DNA from: Campylobacterota bacterium
Lineage (GTDB): Bacteria > Campylobacterota > Campylobacteria > Campylobacterales > Sulfurovaceae
Length of the DNA stretch: 11,668 nt
Direction: 5' to 3'
Assembly (NCBI GenBank): GCA_013153675.1
Contig: JAADEA010000005.1
Span: forward strand, 1-11,668
Below, piece after piece: positions 7,334 through 11,668 of this stretch. The position numbers and the translations under genes were made by a program. A model generated the notes under the pieces. The model saw only the letters and a list, made by a program, of their open reading frames with translations, was not told the origin of the DNA and did no database searches. Each line of letters opens with the position of its first letter. Position 1 is the stretch's first letter.

Positions 7334-8159
7334 GTTAGCCTCCTCTTATGGTTTTTGCTATGGTGTAAAAAGGGCAATTAAAATTGCAGAAGAGAATCCA
7401 GGAAGTGTAACTTTTGGTCCATTGATTCATAATAAAGATGAGATTAATAGACTAAAAAATAATTTTAATGTAGGTTTAGTTGAAAATTTAGAAGAGGCAA
7501 AAAAGTATGATACAGTTGTAATAAGAACTCATGGTATTACAAAAGAGAATTTGAAAGTTTTAAAAAAAGAGGGCAAAAAGATTATTAATGCAACTTGTCC
7601 TTTTGTTACTGCTCCTCAACAAATTGTAGAGAAAATGAGTAAAGAGGGCTATTCTATAGTAATTTTTGGAGATAAAAATCATCCAGAGATTAAAGGTGTA
7701 TATAGCTATTCGGTAGATCCTAAAAATACTTTTATTATTTTAGATGAAAAAGAGGCAAATGAGCTTCCTTTATTATCTAAAGTAGCTATTGTGGCTCAAA
7801 CTACAAGAAAGCCAGAAGCATTTATGAGAATTTGCAATGTTTTATTACCAAAAGTAAAAGAGTTAAGAATTTTTAATACAATTTGTAATGCTACTTTTGA
7901 GAATCAAGATGCAGCAGCAAAGTTGGCAAAAAGAGCTGATGTTATGATTGTTATTGGAGGGAAAAACTCCTCAAATACAAAGCAGCTTTTTAATATATGT
8001 AAAAATTATTGTAAAGATAGTTATCATATTGAAAATGCAGATGAGTTAAAAAAAGAGTGGTTTGAAAATAAAAATTTATGTGGTATTAGTGCTGGTGCTT
8101 CTACCCCAGATTGGATAATTCAAGAGGTGATAGAGAAGATAAACTCTTTTAATATATGA
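7323..8159 (+). CDS. ispH: 4-hydroxy-3-methylbut-2-enyl diphosphate reductase
   Basis: Last step of the MEP isoprenoid pathway: a [4Fe-4S] enzyme that reduces HMBPP to IPP and DMAPP, drawing electrons from ferredoxin or flavodoxin. The 278-residue protein has the three conserved cluster-binding cysteines, Cys12 (GFCYGV), Cys92 (NATCPFV) and Cys188 (TICNAT). Substrate residues recognised from E. coli IspH are also present: His37, His70, His120, Glu122 (NHPEIKG), Thr160-Thr161, Thr191, Ser216-Ser217-Asn218 (NSSNT) and Ser260. After Cys188 the sequence FENQ replaces the common xxRQ; as far as I remember this is usual in Campylobacter. The ATG lies 11 bases inside the end of aroA with AAAGG about ten bases upstream, so it is read from the pheS operon. 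It ends 56 bases before rpsA, which has its own promoter. Confidence 0.96.
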   Translation: MKIELASSYGFCYGVKRAIKIAEENPGSVTFGPLIHNKDEINRLKNNFNVGLVENLEEAKKYDTVVIRTHGITKENLKVLKKEGKKIINATCPFVTAPQQIVEKMSKEGYSIVIFGDKNHPEIKGVYSYSVDPKNTFIILDEKEANELPLLSKVAIVAQTTRKPEAFMRICNVLLPKVKELRIFNTICNATFENQDAAAKLAKRADVMIVIGGKNSSNTKQLFNICKNYCKDSYHIENADELKKEWFENKNLCGISAGASTPDWIIQEVIEKINSFNI

Positions 8160-8162
8160 ACC

Positions 8163-8186
8163 TTTTTAATTAAAAAATTGTATAAT
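8163..8186 (+). promoter_or_regulatory. Promoter for rpsA-serA with an AT-rich palindrome upstream
   Basis: A perfect TATAAT stands at 8181-8186, preceded by TTG, with no -35 box. Directly upstream TTTTTAATTAAAAA (8163-8176) is a perfect 14-base palindrome. It has no G or C, so it is a poor terminator and more likely the A/T-tract element common upstream of Campylobacterota -10 boxes. The transcript would start near 8193, about 23 bases before the rpsA ATG, with an AAAGG at 8203-8207 as ribosome site. Confidence 0.65.
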
Positions 8187-8215
8187 ACCCAAACTTTAGG
8201 AAAAAGGTAGATTAG

Positions 8216-9877
8216 ATGAGCAATAAAGATTTAGAACTTGGAAATTCTGAGGAGAATTTTGAAGAGCTTTTAAATAAATCTTTTGAGGAAGAAGAAAAAA
8301 GCGGCAATATTGTAGAGGGAGTTATTGTAAAGATAGATGAGGGCGAAGGCAAAGCAAGTATTGATGTAAATAAGAAAAATGAAGCTCAAATATCTATTGA
8401 GCAGTTAAAAGATGAAAATGGTGAGCTTGAGTTTAAAGAGGGAGATAAAATCCCAGTAATGATAATGGGATTTAGAGGAGAAGTTCCAATTGTCTCTTAT
8501 ACAAAAGCAAAAAAACAGCTTGCTTTAGAAGAGTTTTTAAAAGAGTATGATGATGAGAATGAATATATCGTAGAGGGTGAGATTGTTGGATTTAATAAAG
8601 GTGGATATATTGTAGATTGTGATGGTATGGAATTTTTCTTACCAAATAAAAAGTCTTTCTTTAAAAATAGAGATAAAAAATCTCTAATAGGAAAAAAAGT
8701 AAGAGCTCTAATTATTAAAGTAGATAAAGATAAAAAGAGTGTGGTAATTTCAAGAAAAGATTTAATTGAGAGAGAAAGAAAAGAGCTTGAAGAGAAAGTT
8801 CAAAAATTAATAGAGGCAAAAAAGGTTAAGGGAAGAGTTAAAAAGATTACATCATATGGACTATTTGTGGAAGTAGATGGAATTGATGGGCTTGTTCACT
8901 TTAGCGAAATATCTCATAAAGGACCTGTAAATCCTGCTAAATATTTTCAAGAGGGAGATGAGGTAGAGGTTGTTGTTAAAGAGTATGATCCTAAGAAGAG
9001 AAGATTGTCTCTTTCAATTAAAGATGCAAAACCAAATCCATGGGATAGAATTGATGAGCTATTGGCTGAGGGAGATAGTGTAAAAGCGGTAGTTAGCAAT
9101 ATTGAATCATATGGAGCTTTTGTAGATTTAGGAGATGAGTTAGAAGCCTTCTTGCATGTATCTGAAATATCTTGGGATAAAAATGTTAAAGATCCTCATG
9201 ACTATTTAAAAGTTGGGGATGAGATTAATGTGGAAGTTATTGAGATAGATAAAGAGAAAAAGAGATTAAGAGTTAGTCAAAAGAGACTTCTTCCAAAGCC
9301 AATTGAAGAGTTTGCAAAGAAACATAAGCCAAAAGATATAGTTAAAGGAAAAGTAACATCTATCACTAATTTTGGAGCTTTTGTAAATTTAGAAGGAAAT
9401 ATTGAAGGCTTGCTTCACAATAGTGAAGTATCTTGGAAAAAAGATGCAAAAGCTTCTGATTTATTAAAAGTAGGAGATGAGATAGAGGTTGCAATTTTAA
9501 AAATTGATACTGAAAATGGAAAAGTTGCTCTTAGCAGAAAAGCGTTAGAGGAGTCTCCAATTGAAAAGTTTGCAAAAGAGCATAAGGTAGGAGATGTAGT
9601 AGAAGGAAAGGTAAAAGATAAAAAAGATTTTGGAGTCTTTATAGAGTTAAATGATGAGTTAGAAGCATTAGTAAGAAAAGAGGATCTATATCCATTAAAG
9701 ATGGATGAGATCAATATTGGTGATCCAATTAAAGGTGTAATTGTCCATTTAGATCCTAAAAATAATAGGGTAAGAGTCTCTGTAAGAAAATTAAAAAGAC
9801 AAGAAGAGAGAGAGGCTCTAAAAAATATTAATAGTAATGACAAGATAACCTTAGGAGATATTATAAAAGAGAAGTAA
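8216..9877 (+). CDS. rpsA: 30S ribosomal protein S1
   Basis: S1 binds mRNA on the platform of the small ribosomal subunit and helps initiation on leaders that are structured or have weak Shine-Dalgarno sequences. The 553-residue protein has an acidic N-terminal tail (1-30) and six S1/OB repeats at about 31-97, 116-182, 201-269, 285-357, 373-443 and 458-525. Repeats 3-5 are the closest to consensus, each with a G-x-F-V-x-(L/V) strand (YGLFVEV, YGAFVDL, FGAFVNL), a G-L-(V/L)-H or A-F-L-H turn followed by SE(I/V)S, and a final (L/V)SxK strand. Repeats 1, 2 and 6 are more diverged, as in other six-domain S1 proteins; repeats 1 and 2 normally bind the ribosome. Length and architecture match Campylobacter S1. 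It has its own promoter and is followed by serA 11 bases later. S1 genes are often autoregulated, but the leader here is too short to show an operator. Confidence 0.96.
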   Translation: MSNKDLELGNSEENFEELLNKSFEEEEKSGNIVEGVIVKIDEGEGKASIDVNKKNEAQISIEQLKDENGELEFKEGDKIPVMIMGFRGEVPIVSYTKAKKQLALEEFLKEYDDENEYIVEGEIVGFNKGGYIVDCDGMEFFLPNKKSFFKNRDKKSLIGKKVRALIIKVDKDKKSVVISRKDLIERERKELEEKVQKLIEAKKVKGRVKKITSYGLFVEVDGIDGLVHFSEISHKGPVNPAKYFQEGDEVEVVVKEYDPKKRRLSLSIKDAKPNPWDRIDELLAEGDSVKAVVSNIESYGAFVDLGDELEAFLHVSEISWDKNVKDPHDYLKVGDEINVEVIEIDKEKKRLRVSQKRLLPKPIEEFAKKHKPKDIVKGKVTSITNFGAFVNLEGNIEGLLHNSEVSWKKDAKASDLLKVGDEIEVAILKIDTENGKVALSRKALEESPIEKFAKEHKVGDVVEGKVKDKKDFGVFIELNDELEALVRKEDLYPLKMDEINIGDPIKGVIVHLDPKNNRVRVSVRKLKRQEEREALKNINSNDKITLGDIIKEK

Positions 9878-9888
9878 TAAGGATTAAA

Positions 9889-11481
9889 ATGTCAAAAGCA
9901 GTAGTAGTGGTATGTGATCATATTCATCAAAGTGGAATAGATATCTTAAAGAGTGCACCCGATATAGAGCTTTTAATGGGTGCAGATCTTCCTAAAGATA
10001 AGCTATTAGAAGATCTTATTCCAAAAGCCACATTAGCAATTACAAGGAGTCCTACTCCAGTTGATAAAAATTTTTTAGATAAGGCAAAAAATTTAAAAGC
10101 TGTAATTAGAGCTGGAGTTGGAGTAGATAATATAGATATTGAAGAGTGTAGTAGAAGAGGAATTGTTGTAATGAATATTCCTACTGCTAATACAATTGCA
10201 GCAGTAGAGTTAACAATGACTCATATGCTTGCTTGTGCAAGGAAATTTCCATATGCTCATAATCAATTAAAATTAGATAGGATCTGGAGAAGACAAGATT
10301 GGTATGGTATAGAGCTTTATGGAAAAAAGCTTGGAATTATTGGTTTTGGAAATATTGGAAGTAGAGTTGGAGTAAGAGCAAAAGCTTTTGGAATGCATGT
10401 AATTACATATGATCCATATATAGATCCTAAAAAAGCAACAGATTTAGATATTGAGTATACTACAAATTTTGATGATATATTAAAGTGTGACTTTATTACT
10501 ATTCATACTCCAAAAACAAAAGAGACAATTGGTATGATCTCAAAAGAAGAGATCGCAAAGATGAAAGATGGAGTAATCTTAATTAATTGTGCAAGAGGTG
10601 GATTATATGATGAGGATGCTTTGTATGAAGGGCTAAAGAGTGGAAAAATTGCGATGGCTGGAATAGATGTTTTTGAAAAAGAGCCAACCACAGATAATAA
10701 ATTGCTCGATTTGGATAATGTAACAGTAACAGCTCATCTTGGGGCAAATACAGTTGAATCGCAAAGAAATATTGCTACTCAAGCAGCTGAAAATGCTCTA
10801 TTGGCAATTAGAGGAATCTCTTATCCAAATGCTCTAAATCTACCTATAAAAGAGAATGAGTTGCCGCAATTTGTAAAGCCATATTTAGAGCTATCTCAAA
10901 AAATAGGAAATATGGCTGCTCAATTAACAAGAAGTGGAATTAAAGCTATTAAAGTGGTAGCTGAAGGTGAGATTGCAGATTATATTGACTCACTTGTAAC
11001 TTTTGCTATTGTAGGTGTTTTAAAAGAGTCAATGGCAGATAATATAAATTATGTAAATGCTGAGTTTATAGCCAATGAAAGAGGCATAGAGATAGAAAGA
11101 GAAAAAAAGAGCTCTTCTAAAAGTTTTAAAAATTTAGTAACTATTAAGCTTTTAACAAATAGTGGTTCTTTATTAAAGATCTCTGGTACTATTTTTGAAG
11201 ATAGAGTTGAGAGAATTGTAGATATTGATGGATACTCTTTAGAGGTAGAGCCAAAAGGTAGATTAATTTTATTTAAAAATAATGATAAACCAGGAGTTAT
11301 TGGAGCTGTTGGAACCATTATTGCTAAATATGGAGTAAATATTGCCGATTTTAGACTTGGAAGAGATCAAAATGGACTTGCTATGGCTGTAATTAGAGTA
11401 GATAATCCATATCCAAAAGAACTTATAAAAGAGCTTGAGTCTTTAGATGCTTGTTTAGGAGTAAGAAGCGCTATCTTATAA
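9889..11481 (+). CDS. serA: D-3-phosphoglycerate dehydrogenase
   Basis: First step of serine synthesis: oxidises 3-phosphoglycerate to 3-phosphohydroxypyruvate with NAD. At 530 residues it is the long form, with a catalytic/NAD domain plus two C-terminal regulatory domains. Visible are the substrate loop RAGVGVDNIDI at 74-84, the Rossmann motif GIIGFGNIG at 149-157 with Asp175 in TYDPY selecting NAD, and the catalytic set Arg236 (CARGG), Glu265 (EKEP) and His283 (TAHLG). The intervening ASB domain spans about 320-450. The ACT domain (about 458-530, LFKNNDKPGVIGAVGTIIAK) is the usual site of serine binding, so feedback inhibition by serine is likely. An AAGGA five bases before the ATG serves as ribosome site. 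It is co-transcribed with rpsA and followed by a terminator. Confidence 0.96.
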   Translation: MSKAVVVVCDHIHQSGIDILKSAPDIELLMGADLPKDKLLEDLIPKATLAITRSPTPVDKNFLDKAKNLKAVIRAGVGVDNIDIEECSRRGIVVMNIPTANTIAAVELTMTHMLACARKFPYAHNQLKLDRIWRRQDWYGIELYGKKLGIIGFGNIGSRVGVRAKAFGMHVITYDPYIDPKKATDLDIEYTTNFDDILKCDFITIHTPKTKETIGMISKEEIAKMKDGVILINCARGGLYDEDALYEGLKSGKIAMAGIDVFEKEPTTDNKLLDLDNVTVTAHLGANTVESQRNIATQAAENALLAIRGISYPNALNLPIKENELPQFVKPYLELSQKIGNMAAQLTRSGIKAIKVVAEGEIADYIDSLVTFAIVGVLKESMADNINYVNAEFIANERGIEIEREKKSSSKSFKNLVTIKLLTNSGSLLKISGTIFEDRVERIVDIDGYSLEVEPKGRLILFKNNDKPGVIGAVGTIIAKYGVNIADFRLGRDQNGLAMAVIRVDNPYPKELIKELESLDACLGVRSAIL

Positions 11482-11483
11482 AT

Positions 11484-11513
11484 TCCCCATAAAATGGGGA
11501 TATCTTTCTTTAT
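11484..11513 (+). terminator. Intrinsic terminator of the rpsA-serA unit
   Basis: TCCCCAT (11484-11490) pairs with ATGGGGA (11494-11500) around an AAA loop, giving a GC-rich 7-bp stem in otherwise AT-rich DNA. It starts two bases after the serA stop codon (11479-11481). The T-rich tail TATCTTTCTTTAT follows. Confidence 0.8.
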
Positions 11514-11621
11514 AAAATTTTCTACCTTTAAAATATTTAAAATAGTTATAAAAATTCTTCTTTAAATAAAAAAATTTGAAGAAAACTTAGCAAATTCTTT
11601 AGTAAAAATGGATACTCTTTT

Positions 11622-11630
11622 TGATATAAT
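11622..11630 (+). promoter_or_regulatory. Extended -10 promoter pointing out of the window
   Basis: TGATATAAT is a perfect extended -10 (TGn-TATAAT) preceded by a CTTTTT run. It should start a transcript near 11637, reading rightwards into a gene beyond the window end. The DNA between the terminator tail and this site (about 11514-11621) is AT-rich, and I see no gene, RNA or strong repeat in it; the 6-base inverted repeat TTCTTC/GAAGAA there is too weak to call. Confidence 0.6.
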
Positions 11631-11668
11631 CACATCATCTTATATCGTAGGTATATTTTGCCTTTAAA

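Noticed and set aside
8668..8686. TAGAGAT / ATCTCTA inverted repeat with an AAAAA loop inside rpsA
   Set aside because: Seven-bp AT-rich stem deep in a coding region; no sign of function and not rare in such sequence.
9415..9843. A 142-codon open frame on the minus strand opposite rpsA
   Set aside because: Low-complexity Ser/Phe/Leu-rich shadow of an S1 gene rich in Glu/Lys codons; no ribosome site or family resemblance.
11049..11318. An 89-codon open frame on the minus strand opposite serA
   Set aside because: Shadow frame within a well-supported gene; no recognisable domain or start signals.
11608..11667. A 19-codon open frame (ATG at 11608, TAA at 11665) with a hydrophobic peptide MDTLFDIITSSYIVGIFCL
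   Set aside because: It has no ribosome site, and the predicted promoter -10 lies inside it, so its start would not be in the transcript. Its length is expected by chance.
1..11668. Search for mobile elements, CRISPR repeats, tRNA/rRNA genes, prophage or toxin-antitoxin genes
   Set aside because: None seen on either strand; every stretch longer than about 200 bases is filled by a recognised gene.

Overview
The window is an ordinary, gene-dense stretch of a low-GC (about 30% by eye) bacterial chromosome, most probably from the Campylobacterota (formerly Epsilonproteobacteria). The run HIT gene (divergent) / pheS-pheT-aroA-ispH-rpsA-serA is, from memory, the order found around the same genes in Campylobacter jejuni and Helicobacter pylori. 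Promoters consist of a TATAAT-like -10 without a recognisable -35 box, Arg codons are almost all AGA/AGG, and the proteins resemble their Campylobacter counterparts. I cannot name the genus.

Layout. (1) Bases 1-1096: the 3' end of a PstA-like permease gene, then a compact PstB-like ATPase gene starting at TTG inside the permease gene. This is the tail of a phosphate-type ABC importer operon whose other genes lie to the left. (2) 1136-2212: mnmH (selU), tRNA 2-selenouridine synthase, with its own extended -10 promoter. (3) 2211-2233: a bidirectional terminator shared with a convergent gene for a HIT-family nucleotide-binding protein (2233-2586, minus strand). (4) 2587-2694: divergent promoter region. 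(5) 2695-8159: pheS, pheT, aroA and ispH, with overlapping ends and no internal promoter that I can see, so probably one translationally coupled operon. (6) 8163-11481: rpsA, with its own promoter, and serA 11 bases behind it, closed by a hairpin terminator at 11484. (7) 11502-11668: AT-rich DNA with no gene, ending in an outward-pointing promoter.

Together the genes cover translation (phenylalanyl-tRNA synthetase, ribosomal protein S1, wobble-base selenation) and anabolism (shikimate pathway to aromatic amino acids, first step of serine synthesis, last step of the MEP isoprenoid pathway). aroA supplies the pathway that makes the phenylalanine charged by PheST.

I found no mobile element, CRISPR array, tRNA/rRNA gene or toxin/defence module, and no evidence of a previously undescribed system. 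The observations most worth checking are the remodelled editing site in PheT, a strong GAG preference for Glu beside mnmH, an atypical P-loop in MnmH, and a 9-bp inverted repeat just inside aroA.
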